This document shows, piece by piece, positions 7,294 through 15,127 of a DNA stretch of 20,709 nt. Made by a program: the position numbers and the translations under genes. Position 1 is the first letter of the stretch; each line of letters begins with the position of its first letter. The DNA lies in the NCBI GenBank assembly GCA_014730285.1, contig WJIM01000099.1, positions 1 to 20,709 on the forward strand, read 5' to 3'. Origin of the DNA: Candidatus Zixiibacteriota bacterium (GTDB lineage Bacteria; Zixibacteria; MSB-5A5; JAABVY01). The notes below the pieces were generated by a model that did not search any database, had not been told where the DNA came from, and was given only the letters and a program-made list of their open reading frames with translations.

Positions 7294-7841
7294 TGATTTC
7301 TTCAGAAGTTGCGAAAAGATATGCTGTCGGCCTGTTTGAGCTGGCGCAGGAAAAAAATATGATAGATACGATCGCCGATGAGATGCGGTCTATCGCTGTG
7401 GTTTGCAATCAGGACAAAACGCTGTTGAATTTTCTGGCGGCCCCGCAGATTAGGGATCAGGATAAGGAAGAGGTCGTGAAGGCCGTCTTCGCGAAGCGCG
7501 TCTCAAAGCCGGTGGGAAGGTTCCTGGATATAATCATAGAAAAACGCAGGAGCCAGTTCCTGGTCGAAATTGCAGAGGCCTTTAATGATCTGGTTCTGGA
7601 GAGCCAGGGCTTCCTCAAGACTCGTGTGGAAACGGCTATTGAATTGAGCGAGAAAGAGGCCAAAGCCCTGCAGGATAAGCTGGAAAAGAAAACCGGCAAG
7701 AAAATTTTGATGTCCAGGGCTGTAAAGCCGCAGATACTGGGCGGGATGATTGTATATCTCGGAAGCCAGATCATAGACAAATCGATCCGGCACGATCTCA
7801 GAATTCTGCGCGACAGGCTTCTGGATCTGAAAGTGCATTGA
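7293..7841 (+). CDS. atpH: ATP synthase F1 subunit delta
   Basis: Subunit delta (OSCP in mitochondria) joins the b stalk to the top of the alpha-beta hexamer. The protein has 182 residues, the normal length. The N-terminal helical bundle opens with the family motif VAKRYAVGLFELA, and the C-terminal part carries TRVETAIELS and the conserved PQILGGMIVYLGSQIIDKSI segment (split here around residue 154-173). Translation starts at GTG 7293, overlapping the atpF stop by one base, with GGAG at 7281-7284. Confidence 0.94.
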   Translation: MISSEVAKRYAVGLFELAQEKNMIDTIADEMRSIAVVCNQDKTLLNFLAAPQIRDQDKEEVVKAVFAKRVSKPVGRFLDIIIEKRRSQFLVEIAEAFNDLVLESQGFLKTRVETAIELSEKEAKALQDKLEKKTGKKILMSRAVKPQILGGMIVYLGSQIIDKSIRHDLRILRDRLLDLKVH

Positions 7842-7906
7842 TATTTTCGGCGTTTTGATATAAAGCTTTTTGAAAACGATTTTTCTTGATATAGACGGAG
7901 ATTAAT

Positions 7907-9436
7907 ATGGGATTAAAACCAGAAGAAGTAAGCTCCATAATCAAACAGGAGATCTCCAAATACGAAACCAGTCTCAAGATGGAGTCGGTGGGAACGATCC
8001 TCCAGATTGGCGACGGTATCGCTCGTGTTTGGGGCCTGGAAGATGCTATGATGTCGGAGCTTCTAATGTTCCCCGGCGATATTATGGGACTGATCCTGAA
8101 CCTCGAGGAGGATAATGTCGGTGTCGCTATCTTCGGTTCCGATACGGATATTAAGGAGGGCGATACGGTTAAACGTACCGGTAGAATCGCCTCGGTTCCG
8201 GTCGGTGACGCCCTGGTCGGACGCGTGGTGAACGCGCTCGGTCAGCCGATTGACGGCAAGGGGCCGATTGTGACCGACAAGTATCGTCCGACAGAAGTCG
8301 TACCTCCCAACGTGGTTCAGAGACAGCCGGTGAAAGAGCCGGTACAGACCGGTTTGAAAGCTATCGACTCGATGATTCCGATCGGACGAGGACAGCGTGA
8401 GCTGATCATCGGCGACCGCCAGACCGGTAAGACCGCCGTGGCTATCGATACGATTATCAATCAGAAAAATTCCGATGTTTTCTGTATTTACGTTGCCGTT
8501 GGTCAGAAGTCCTCGACAGTTGCGCAGATCGTGGATACGCTTGAAAAGCACGGCGCCATGGAATACACAACAGTTATTTCCGCGCCTGCTACCGACCCCG
8601 CCCCGCTGCAATATCTGGCTCCCTATTCCGGATGCGCCATGGGCGAGGAATTCATGCACACCAAACGTCATGCGCTTGTGGTTTACGACGATCTGTCCAA
8701 GCATGCCAATGCATATCGTCAGCTTTCACTGCTTCTGAGACGTCCTCCGGGACGTGAGGCTTATCCGGGCGACGTGTTCTATCTGCATTCGCGTCTTCTG
8801 GAACGTGCCGCAAAATTGAGTGATGAACTGGGCGGCGGATCATTGACAGCTCTGCCGGTTATCGAAACCCAGGCGGGAGACGTATCAGCGTACATCCCGA
8901 CAAACGTGATTTCGATTACCGACGGTCAGATCTTCCTGGAAGGCGAGCTGTTCTATTCCGGTACCCGTCCCGCCATTAATGTGGGTATATCGGTATCCCG
9001 TGTGGGCGGTAACGCTCAGACCAAGGCGATGAAAAAGGTTGCCGGAAGACTGCGTCTTGACCTGGCACAGTATCGTGAGCTGGCGGCATTCGCGCAGTTC
9101 GGCTCAGATCTGGATAAGGCCACGCTCAGGCAGTTGACCCGTGGTGAGAAGATGGTCGAGATTTTGAAGCAGGGTCAGTACGAGCCCATGCTGATGGAAA
9201 AGCAGGTTATGATTATCTGGGCCGGCGGTCAGGGATATATGGATGAAATTCCAACCGAGATGGTCGGTGAATTCGAAGAGGAATACCTGAAATTTATGGA
9301 ATCGGATTATCCCGATGTAGGTCACAAGATTGCTCAGGAGAAGGTTATCTCCGAGGATAATGAAAAACAGCTCAAGGCCGGCACTGAGGCTTTCAAGCAG
9401 AAATTCATGGCCGATAAGGGATTATCAAAAGGATAG
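7907..9436 (+). CDS. atpA: ATP synthase F1 subunit alpha
   Basis: Alpha alternates with beta in the F1 hexamer and binds regulatory, non-catalytic nucleotide. The protein has 509 residues. The N-terminal barrel covers about 25-95, the nucleotide-binding domain has the P-loop GDRQTGKT at 169-176, and the signature PAINVGISVSRVGG holds the arginine finger Arg365 that reaches into the beta active site. The C-terminal helical domain is complete. Start: ATG with CGGAG ahead. The 65-base spacer after atpH has no clear promoter or terminator. atpG begins three bases after the stop. Confidence 0.98.
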   Translation: MGLKPEEVSSIIKQEISKYETSLKMESVGTILQIGDGIARVWGLEDAMMSELLMFPGDIMGLILNLEEDNVGVAIFGSDTDIKEGDTVKRTGRIASVPVGDALVGRVVNALGQPIDGKGPIVTDKYRPTEVVPPNVVQRQPVKEPVQTGLKAIDSMIPIGRGQRELIIGDRQTGKTAVAIDTIINQKNSDVFCIYVAVGQKSSTVAQIVDTLEKHGAMEYTTVISAPATDPAPLQYLAPYSGCAMGEEFMHTKRHALVVYDDLSKHANAYRQLSLLLRRPPGREAYPGDVFYLHSRLLERAAKLSDELGGGSLTALPVIETQAGDVSAYIPTNVISITDGQIFLEGELFYSGTRPAINVGISVSRVGGNAQTKAMKKVAGRLRLDLAQYRELAAFAQFGSDLDKATLRQLTRGEKMVEILKQGQYEPMLMEKQVMIIWAGGQGYMDEIPTEMVGEFEEEYLKFMESDYPDVGHKIAQEKVISEDNEKQLKAGTEAFKQKFMADKGLSKG

Positions 9437-9439
9437 TTA

Positions 9440-10315
9440 ATGCAGTCACTGAGAGATATCAGAAAACGAATCCGTGCTGTTGAATCGACCAAGCAGATAA
9501 CCAAGACTATGGAGATGGTTGCTGCCGCAAGGCTCAGGAAAGCACAGCAGCAGATCGAATCCTTTCGTCCCTATGCGAAAAAGATGCAGGAGATGCTAAC
9601 ACATCTGTCCGAAGCTTCAGGATCGGTAGAGCATCCCTATTTCGAGCAGAGGGAAGGCAACAAAGTCGCGCTGGTTATGGTATCCTCCGACAGGGGCCTG
9701 TGCGGATCGTATAACAGCAATATCTTCAGGAGAGCCAATCAATGGGTTGCTGATCATCCCGATCTGGATGTCGGCCTGCTTCTGGTAGGCAAGAAGGCGA
9801 TCAATTTCTATAAACGCCGTGATTACAAAATCCTGAATAGTTTCAAGGATTTTGACGGCAAGTTCGATATCGGCAAAGTGCGCGAGATAACCAATTATCT
9901 TTCGGAGCTGTTCATCTCCGGCGATGTTGATCGTATCGTCTTTGTCTATACCGCCTTTTTATCTACGGCCAATTTCAAGATAGCGGAAATGCAGTTTCTG
10001 CCGATTAAGGCCGAGTTCGAGGCGGAGGCCGAGGAGGAAGAATCGTCGGCGGCCAGAGAATATATTTTCGAGCCCGACCCGGAGACTATTTTCAAACAGC
10101 TTTTACCCAGCTATGCGCTGGTGCTGGTGCAGATGGCTATTGCCGACGCAATAGCATCCGAGCACGGCACGCGTATGCTGGCCATGGGTTCGGCAACAAA
10201 GAATGCTGGAGAGATGATCGATCATTTGACCCTGCAGCGCAACAAGGCCCGTCAGGCCAGCATTACCAATGAATTGCTGGAGATTGTTTCCGGAGCTGAA
10301 GCGCTCAATAAGTAG
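9440..10315 (+). CDS. atpG: ATP synthase F1 subunit gamma
   Basis: Gamma is the central rotor shaft. The protein has 291 residues. The N-terminal helix has the family pattern LRDIRKRIRAVESTKQIT followed by MEMVAAARLRKA, and the C-terminal helix has MAIADAIASEHGTRMLAM, ATKNAGEMI and ITNELLEIVSGAEAL. These two helices form the coiled-coil shaft. The middle has the Rossmann-like part (VSSDRGLCGSYN near 81-92). An acidic stretch EAEAEEEESS near 193-203 is a variable insertion. It follows atpA by three bases and is separated from atpD by 94 bases that contain a hairpin. Confidence 0.97.
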   Translation: MQSLRDIRKRIRAVESTKQITKTMEMVAAARLRKAQQQIESFRPYAKKMQEMLTHLSEASGSVEHPYFEQREGNKVALVMVSSDRGLCGSYNSNIFRRANQWVADHPDLDVGLLLVGKKAINFYKRRDYKILNSFKDFDGKFDIGKVREITNYLSELFISGDVDRIVFVYTAFLSTANFKIAEMQFLPIKAEFEAEAEEEESSAAREYIFEPDPETIFKQLLPSYALVLVQMAIADAIASEHGTRMLAMGSATKNAGEMIDHLTLQRNKARQASITNELLEIVSGAEALNK

Positions 10316-10332
10316 CACGGTTTTGAAAAGTT

Positions 10333-10359
10333 AAAACGCAACCCTTGCACGGGTGTTTT
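10333..10359 (+). other. Bulged hairpin between atpG and atpD
   Basis: AAAAC (10333-10337) pairs with GTTTT (10355-10359), and ACCC (10341-10344) pairs with GGGT (10351-10354), leaving a 3-base bulge GCA and a 6-base loop. It lies in the longest spacer inside the ATP synthase operon. The short outer stem ends in four T, so weak termination, RNA processing or a leader role for atpD are all possible. Confidence 0.45.
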
Positions 10360-10409
10360 GCATATAGATTTGAGTTTGAAAAAAAACAATAATTAATAAA
10401 GGAATTGCA

Positions 10410-11822
10410 ATGGCAGAAGAGAATGTTGGTAAAGTGCTACAGGTTATCGGGGCAACTGTTGATTGCCAGTTTGATTCCGATAAATTACCTAATATTCTTA
10501 ATGCGATCAAGATCGTAGATAAAGAAAGAGAGATCAATCTGACCGTGGAGGCCGCCTTGCATATCGGCGACAACATGGTCAGATGTATTTCTATGGCATC
10601 TACAGATGGTCTGGTGCGTGGCATGAAGGCTGTCGATACCGGCGAACCGATTGCCGTTCCGGTGGGCGAGCAGGTGCTTGGAAGAGTATTTGACCTGGAA
10701 GGTCATCCTATTGACGAGAAAGAGCCTATTTCGGAAGGTACCGAGACCAGGCCGATCCATCATCCGCCTCCGTCATTCACCGATCAGGATATCGAGACCT
10801 CGATTTTCGAGACCGGTATCAAGGTCATCGATCTTCTCGAGCCTTACGCCAAGGGCGGCAAAGTGGGACTGTTCGGCGGCGCAGGTGTTGGCAAGACAGT
10901 TATAATTATGGAGCTGATCCGCAGTATCGCTTCCGAGCACGCCGGTTATTCGGTATTCTGCGGTGTGGGTGAAAGAACCCGTGAAGGTAACGACCTCTGG
11001 CTGGAGATGACCGAATCCGGCGTTATCGATAAGACCTGCATGGTCTTCGGCCAGATGAATCAGCCTCCGGGAGCCCGTCTTAGAGTGGGCCTTTCCGGCC
11101 TTACCATGGCCGAGTACTTCCGTGATGAGATGCATCAGGATGTGCTGCTGTTTATTGATAACATCTTCCGTTTCGTGCAGGCCGGTTCAGAGGTGTCCGC
11201 GCTTCTGGGACGTATGCCGTCGGCGGTGGGTTATCAGCCCACGCTCTCGAATGAGATGGGCGCTTTGCAGGAGCGAATCACCTCCACTAAGGCCGGTTCA
11301 ATTACCTCGGTGCAGGCGATTTATGTTCCCGCTGACGACTTGACCGACCCCGCTCCGGCAACGACTTTTGCACATCTTGACGCTACTACGGTGCTTTCAC
11401 GTCAGATTGCCGAGCTCGGAATTTATCCGGCGGTTGATCCGCTCGACTCCACCTCCAGGATTCTTGATCCGAAGGTTGTGGGCGAGGAACATTACAAGGT
11501 CGCTCGTGACGTGCAGATGATTCTCCAGAGATATAAGGACCTGCAGGATATTATCGCAATTCTGGGTATTGATGAGCTCTCCGAAGAGGATAAGCTGGCC
11601 GTGGCACGTGCCAGGAAAATCCAGCGATTCCTTTCTCAGCCATTCTTTGTGGCAGAGCAGTTTACCGGTATTCCGGGCAAATATGTGCCCTTGAGCGAGA
11701 CCATCGCCAGTTTCAAAGAACTGGTGGAGGGCAAGGGTGATGATATGCCTGAGCAGGCCTTTTACATGGTTGGAAACATTGACGAGGCTCGTGAGAGAGC
11801 CGAGGAAATGAAGAAAGAATAG
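10410..11822 (+). CDS. atpD: ATP synthase F1 subunit beta (catalytic)
   Basis: Beta holds the catalytic sites. The protein has 470 residues. The P-loop GGAGVGKT is at 156-163 and the catalytic glutamate is Glu188 in GERTREGND. The segment IDELSEEDK near 390-400 is the DELSEED lever that contacts gamma, and the signature PAVDPLDSTSR is present. The C-terminal domain is complete. Start: ATG at 10410 preceded by AAAGGA at 10398-10403. The atpC gene begins three bases after the stop. Confidence 0.98.
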   Translation: MAEENVGKVLQVIGATVDCQFDSDKLPNILNAIKIVDKEREINLTVEAALHIGDNMVRCISMASTDGLVRGMKAVDTGEPIAVPVGEQVLGRVFDLEGHPIDEKEPISEGTETRPIHHPPPSFTDQDIETSIFETGIKVIDLLEPYAKGGKVGLFGGAGVGKTVIIMELIRSIASEHAGYSVFCGVGERTREGNDLWLEMTESGVIDKTCMVFGQMNQPPGARLRVGLSGLTMAEYFRDEMHQDVLLFIDNIFRFVQAGSEVSALLGRMPSAVGYQPTLSNEMGALQERITSTKAGSITSVQAIYVPADDLTDPAPATTFAHLDATTVLSRQIAELGIYPAVDPLDSTSRILDPKVVGEEHYKVARDVQMILQRYKDLQDIIAILGIDELSEEDKLAVARARKIQRFLSQPFFVAEQFTGIPGKYVPLSETIASFKELVEGKGDDMPEQAFYMVGNIDEARERAEEMKKE

Positions 11823-11825
11823 CCT

Positions 11826-12239
11826 ATGTTTAAGCTGTCGATAGTATCACCTGAAAGAGTGTTGTATGAGGATGATGTCGAATCTCTGGTTGCTCCGGGG
11901 ATTGACGGCTATCTTGGTATCCTGACCAATCATGCACCGCTGATAACATCTCTGACGACAGGTAAGATCGAGATTCGCGATGTCCACAAGAAGGAGAAAA
12001 TAGCCGCTATTTCACAGGGCTTTCTGGAGGTCTCCAACAACACCGCCACGATTCTGGCGGATGCTGTGGAATTTGCTGAGGAGATTGATCTTTCCAGAGC
12101 CGAGAGCGCTTTGGACCGCGCAAAGAAAAGGCTGAACATGGATTCAGGTGATATTGATCTGCCGCGGGCGCGCAACGCCTTAATCAGGGCGAAAAACAGG
12201 GTACGTCTGGTTAAACAGGTCAAGCAGATGAATAGATAA
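11826..12239 (+). CDS. atpC: ATP synthase F1 subunit epsilon
   Basis: Epsilon joins the gamma shaft to the c ring and can inhibit ATP hydrolysis through its C-terminal helices. The protein has 137 residues. The N-terminal beta sandwich shows ERVLYEDDVESLVAPGIDGYLGILTNHAPL, split by the usual APG-G-GIL-HAPL pattern. The C-terminal part has two similar helices (RAESALDRAKKRL and RARNALIRAKNRV), so the inhibitory helical hairpin is present. It is the last gene of the operon; a strong terminator follows after three bases. Confidence 0.95.
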   Translation: MFKLSIVSPERVLYEDDVESLVAPGIDGYLGILTNHAPLITSLTTGKIEIRDVHKKEKIAAISQGFLEVSNNTATILADAVEFAEEIDLSRAESALDRAKKRLNMDSGDIDLPRARNALIRAKNRVRLVKQVKQMNR

Positions 12240-12242
12240 ATT

Positions 12243-12272
12243 AAAAAACCCGTTCGGGCGAACGGGTTTTTT
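12243..12272. terminator. Bidirectional intrinsic terminator after atpC
   Basis: Six A, then a GC-rich stem CCCGTTC (12249-12255) pairing with GAACGGG (12260-12266) around GGGC, then six T. The flanking A and T runs extend the stem to 13 bp and give a U tract in either direction. It ends the ATP synthase operon on the + strand and can also serve the convergent lipoprotein gene on the - strand. Confidence 0.92.
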
Positions 12273-12336
12273 ACTGTGCTTAGAGTAGGGTTGTGCAGGG
12301 GTTTGGGCTATATCTTATAAAGAGCAGGTTGCCTTT

Positions 12337-12906
12337 TTATTGACCTCCCTGGGAAATTCCCATCCACTTCGAAAAGTGGGGCATTAAGATCCGAACCTCA
12401 CCGTTAACTACGCGATATTGACCGGCTAACTCCCATTTCCCGCTTTCAGGATTATAATAGTACCAGTCAACATATTTTATATCTGCGTCGCGGAAAGCGG
12501 AGGCATCAATTGTAAAGACTGCCTCTTTGTTAAATACAAGGCCGTCAGGTTGAAAATCGAACTGAAGGATGGCCCTGTCGCGGAAAACGAATTCGGTGAC
12601 TTCAATAGAAATTTCAACATCGGTTCTAACCGCATTGGCCGGTATATTTAAGCTGGCCGTACTTCCATCCGAGAAAGCAACCGGCACCGTTCCGCCATTT
12701 ATGGGGGAGATGTTTACAACTCCATTGTCAGCCTCAAGATTGTCTAAACGCGCATCACGAGATGCAATTTTTTCAAAATCGGCTATTGTAAAAGTCCCGT
12801 CTGATTCCGGTTTATTGGGAAGATCCGAGCATCCCATAATAATCAGCAGGCTTAAAATGAAACTTGTCAGAATTGCTCCGGCTATGATACCTTTTCGCTT
12901 ATCCAT
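12337..12906 (-). CDS. ZU5-like secreted lipoprotein
   Basis: A 189-residue protein of unknown function, the only minus-strand gene. The N-terminus has KR positive charges, a hydrophobic stretch at about 7-24 and a lipobox IMGC with Cys26, followed by Ser, which by the E. coli sorting rule would favour the outer membrane. After a linker rich in charged residues (27-62), the region from about 63 to 182 resembles a ZU5 domain: a glycine-rich GGTV opening, SLNIPANAV, ISIEV, the FDFQPDGLVFNKEAVFTID strand pair, and YYNPESGKWE and PHFSKW near the end. ZU5 folds are beta sandwiches used in protein contacts. The ATG at 12906-12904 has GAGGA nine bases ahead. No partner gene is nearby. Confidence 0.75.
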   Translation of the reverse strand: MDKRKGIIAGAILTSFILSLLIIMGCSDLPNKPESDGTFTIADFEKIASRDARLDNLEADNGVVNISPINGGTVPVAFSDGSTASLNIPANAVRTDVEISIEVTEFVFRDRAILQFDFQPDGLVFNKEAVFTIDASAFRDADIKYVDWYYYNPESGKWELAGQYRVVNGEVRILMPHFSKWMGISQGGQ

Positions 12907-12950
12907 ACTCTCACGTCCTCAAATTCAGATTATCTCTGTCGCTGGTGTTT

Positions 12951-12992
12951 ATTTGTGCAACTTGTGTTCCATTCCAAAACATTTGTGCAAAT
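12951..12992. repeat. Direct repeat ATTTGTGCAA, spaced 30 bases
   Basis: ATTTGTGCAA occurs at 12951-12960 and again at 12981-12990, start to start 30 bases, about three helical turns. The second copy continues to ATTTGTGCAAAT (12981-12992), a dyad with 5-base arms around TG. An inverted copy of the 8-base core, GCACAAAT, is at 13042-13049. The spacing and symmetry look like operator sites, placed 45-90 bases upstream of the minus-strand lipoprotein start. Confidence 0.5.
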
Positions 12993-13307
12993 ATTTATAA
13001 GACCATGATTAGCATGGGTTTGTTGCGGGATGTCTTTCTGGGCACAAATTATACACTCCTCAATAACGCTCCTTTTTATGGGCGAAATCCCATATTCAAT
13101 TGTGTTTTTCCTTTTTTCAATAGCGATTGCTCAATCTTTGAGCACAGATGAACGCAGAAAAATAATAGATATTCCGGAGAAAATAACTGAATTATTTCAA
13201 ATTAGAAATAGTCTGTCCGGAACCTGGGGATGGTTAAGTTGTTGGCTGATTTTAATTGAGAGGTGGTTTTCGGGGCAAAATTATCAAAAATATGGTCGTA
13301 TTAGTGC

Positions 13308-13335
13308 TTGACATTTTCTGATTATAATGTAAATT
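13308..13335 (+). promoter_or_regulatory. Promoter of the rplM operon
   Basis: TTGACA (13308-13313), a 16-base spacer and TAAATT (13330-13335) form a main-sigma promoter with the same spacing as the ATP synthase promoter. A TATAAT also lies at 13323-13328 but would need a poor -35. The expected transcript has a leader of about 30 bases with GAGGAG at 13361-13366. Confidence 0.65.
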
Positions 13336-13370
13336 TTGCGTTTAATTATTTCCGGGATTAGAGGAGTTTT

Positions 13371-13799
13371 ATGAAAACGTATATACCAAAGCTTTCAGAT
13401 CTTAACAAGAAATGGTATGTTGTGGATGTCGAGGGCAAGGTGCTTGGACGCCAGGCCGGTCGAATAGCCCGTATACTTATGGGCAAGAACAAACCGCAAT
13501 ATACAGCTCATATGGATGCCGGAGATTATGTTATTGTGGTAAATGCAGATAAAGTGGTCATAACCGGAAAGAAGATGTTTCAGAAACGGTATTTCCGTCA
13601 CACCGGTTATCCCGGCGGTTTGAGATCGAAGACCTTCGAGCAGATGATGTTGAGCAAACCGGAAGATATCATCCGTTCGGCCGTAAAGGGCATGGTTCCG
13701 AAAAACCGACTGGGGCGCAAGATGATTAAGAAGCTGTTTGTTTACCGCGGCCCCGAGCATCCGCATCAGGCTCAAAAACCCGAGCCTTTGAAATTGTAA
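13371..13799 (+). CDS. rplM: Ribosomal protein L13
   Basis: A 142-residue protein of the large ribosomal subunit that binds 23S rRNA early in assembly. Family features are WYVVDVEGKVLGRQAGRIA near the N-terminus, HMDAGDYVIVVNADK, the RHTGYPGG turn and AVKGMVPKNRLGR near the C-terminus. Length is standard. GAGGAG sits four bases before the ATG. It is first in its operon and is followed by rpsI after 24 bases, the almost universal pair. Confidence 0.98.
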   Translation: MKTYIPKLSDLNKKWYVVDVEGKVLGRQAGRIARILMGKNKPQYTAHMDAGDYVIVVNADKVVITGKKMFQKRYFRHTGYPGGLRSKTFEQMMLSKPEDIIRSAVKGMVPKNRLGRKMIKKLFVYRGPEHPHQAQKPEPLKL

Positions 13800-13823
13800 T
13801 CAATCTGGATTTGAAAGGATATT

Positions 13824-14216
13824 ATGGAAGAGCAGATCATAGCTACCGGGCGTCGCAAAACGGCAGTAGCTACAGTCAGGCTTAAACCTGGCAGCGGCAA
13901 ATGGAATGTCAACGGGCGCGAGCTGCGTGATTATATCCGCAATCGCCAGATGTTGATCGACCATATCCATGAGGCTTACAAGGTCACCGAGACCGAGGGT
14001 AAGTTCGATGTTTTCTGCCGTACCAGGGGCGGAGGAATCAGCGGTCAGGCGGGCGCAATGCGCCTGGCGCTGGCAAGAGCATTGACGAAGTACGATAGCA
14101 CGCTTCGCCAGCCTCTGAAAGAAGCCGGACTTTTGACACGCGATCCCCGTGAAGTCGAGAGAAAGAAATACGGAATGGTGAAAGCACGTAAGCGCTTCCA
14201 GTATTCCAAGAGATAA
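13824..14216 (+). CDS. rpsI: Ribosomal protein S9
   Basis: A 130-residue protein of the small-subunit head, whose C-terminal tail reaches the P-site tRNA. It opens with ATGRRKTAVATVRLKPGSG and contains RTRGGGISGQAGAMRLALARAL. It ends in the conserved FQYSKR, with the terminal Lys-Arg that contacts the tRNA anticodon. AAAGGA precedes the ATG. A 112-base structured spacer separates it from rpsB. Confidence 0.98.
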   Translation: MEEQIIATGRRKTAVATVRLKPGSGKWNVNGRELRDYIRNRQMLIDHIHEAYKVTETEGKFDVFCRTRGGGISGQAGAMRLALARALTKYDSTLRQPLKEAGLLTRDPREVERKKYGMVKARKRFQYSKR

Positions 14217-14223
14217 AAATTTT

Positions 14224-14296
14224 CGATTGAACTATTACGCACAATCGCTGACTTCGGGGGCGGTCATCCGAAACAGGATGTCCCCCGGGGGATGAC
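14224..14296 (+). promoter_or_regulatory. Structured leader upstream of rpsB (possible S2 leader)
   Basis: Two helices are visible in the rpsI-rpsB spacer. CGATTG (14224-14229) can pair with CAATCG (14242-14247). A second hairpin has an outer stem GGGGG (14256-14260) with CCCCC (14282-14286), an internal loop, and an inner stem CATCC (14265-14269) with GGATG (14276-14280) closed by GAAACA. A competing pairing is possible: GTCATCC (14263-14269) with GGATGAC (14290-14296). Ribosomal protein S2 is known to control its own mRNA through a leader in E. coli; a similar role here is an inference. Confidence 0.4.
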
Positions 14297-14328
14297 GCGG
14301 TTGGAGGAATTAACCAAAGGAGATCTAC

Positions 14329-15126
14329 ATGCTTGATGTGACTATCAAGGACCTTCTCGAAGCAGGCGTGCATTTTGGACACCAGACTCAGCGCTGGAAT
14401 CCTAAGATGAAACGCTTTATTTTTTCCGCCAAAAGCGGCATCTATATCATCGACCTGAAGAAGACCATGCTCTCGATGGAGATGGCCTGTCATAAGGTCA
14501 ATGAGATAATTTCCCGCGGGCATTCCATTTTATTCGTGGGCACAAAGAAGCAGGCTCAGGATGTTATCTTTGAGGAGGCCACACGCAGCGGGCAGTTTTA
14601 TGTTACCGACCGCTGGCTGGGCGGAATGCTTACCAATTTCCAGACTATCAAAAACAATATCAAGCGCCTCAAGGATCTTGAGAGGATGAAAGAAGACGGC
14701 ACCTTCGACAAGCTGGCCAAAAAGGAAGTCTCCATGCTTGAGCGCGAGATGAAAAAGCTGCAGAAGGTATTGGGCGGTATAAAAGAAATGAACCGCCTGC
14801 CCGGTCTGGTGTATATAGTGGATGCGAAGAAAGAGAAGATTGCTGTGGCAGAAGCCGCAAAACTGGGTATACCGATTATTTCTATCGTCGATACCAACTC
14901 CGATCCCGATCCGATTGACTTTCCGATCGCCGGAAATGACGATGCGATAAAATCGATCAGAGTAATTACACATCAGATTGCCGATGCGGCAATCGATTCG
15001 GCGAATCGTCTCAAGGAAGGTTCGCAGATTGCTGAAAAGGCCTCGAGTGAGGAAAAACCGGAAGCAAAGCCGGCAGAAAAGAAAGAGACAGTGACACAGG
15101 CATCTGAGAGTGAAGGAGAAAAATAA
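14329..15126 (+). CDS. rpsB: Ribosomal protein S2
   Basis: A 265-residue small-subunit protein that joins late in 30S assembly and stabilises the S1 site. Family features are LLEAGVHFGHQTQRWNPKM at the N-terminus, GTKKQAQD, TDRWLGGMLTNFQTI, MNRLPGLVYIVDAKKE and GIPIISIVDTNSDPD. The last 35 or so residues form a low-complexity Glu/Lys/Ala-rich tail (EEKPEAKPAEKKET), which the compact family core lacks. AAAGGAG at about 14318-14324 precedes the ATG. Its 3' end contains the ribosome site of tsf. Confidence 0.98.
   Translation: MLDVTIKDLLEAGVHFGHQTQRWNPKMKRFIFSAKSGIYIIDLKKTMLSMEMACHKVNEIISRGHSILFVGTKKQAQDVIFEEATRSGQFYVTDRWLGGMLTNFQTIKNNIKRLKDLERMKEDGTFDKLAKKEVSMLEREMKKLQKVLGGIKEMNRLPGLVYIVDAKKEKIAVAEAAKLGIPIISIVDTNSDPDPIDFPIAGNDDAIKSIRVITHQIADAAIDSANRLKEGSQIAEKASSEEKPEAKPAEKKETVTQASESEGEK
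15112..15118 (+). promoter_or_regulatory. Ribosome binding site of tsf inside rpsB
   Basis: GAAGGAG lies nine bases before ATG 15128 and within the last codons of rpsB. It rules out the in-frame GTG at 15110 as the tsf start and couples tsf to rpsB translation. Confidence 0.8.
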
Positions 15127-15127
15127 A

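Larger units (their letters stand above)
12907..13370. other. 464-base AT-rich gap with repeated motif
   Basis: This is the only gene-free stretch over 300 bases. It separates the divergent lipoprotein and rplM genes, so it must hold both promoters. I see the rplM promoter at 13308-13335, repeated ATTTGTGC motifs at 12951-12992 and 13042-13049, and no tRNA or other RNA gene. An open frame at 13030-13311 could encode 93 residues, but it has no proper ribosome site, runs into the rplM promoter and shows no recognisable family. Confidence 0.6.

Noticed and set aside
7838..7892. Three copies of TTGATAT around the atpH-atpA spacer
   Set aside because: Short AT-rich heptamer with irregular spacing (17 and 31 bases), one copy overlapping the atpH stop; expected by chance.
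12569..13000. Plus-strand open frame of 143 codons opposite the lipoprotein gene
   Set aside because: It is the complement of the lipoprotein gene; the minus frame has the signal peptide, lipobox and ribosome site.
13030..13311. Open frame of 93 codons in the gap before rplM
   Set aside because: No spaced ribosome site, no recognisable family, composition like the AT-rich gap, and its end overlaps the rplM promoter.
15110..15127. Earlier GTG start for tsf adding six residues
   Set aside because: The ribosome site GAAGGAG lies within this extension, and the family starts at MAISAKTVKELR.
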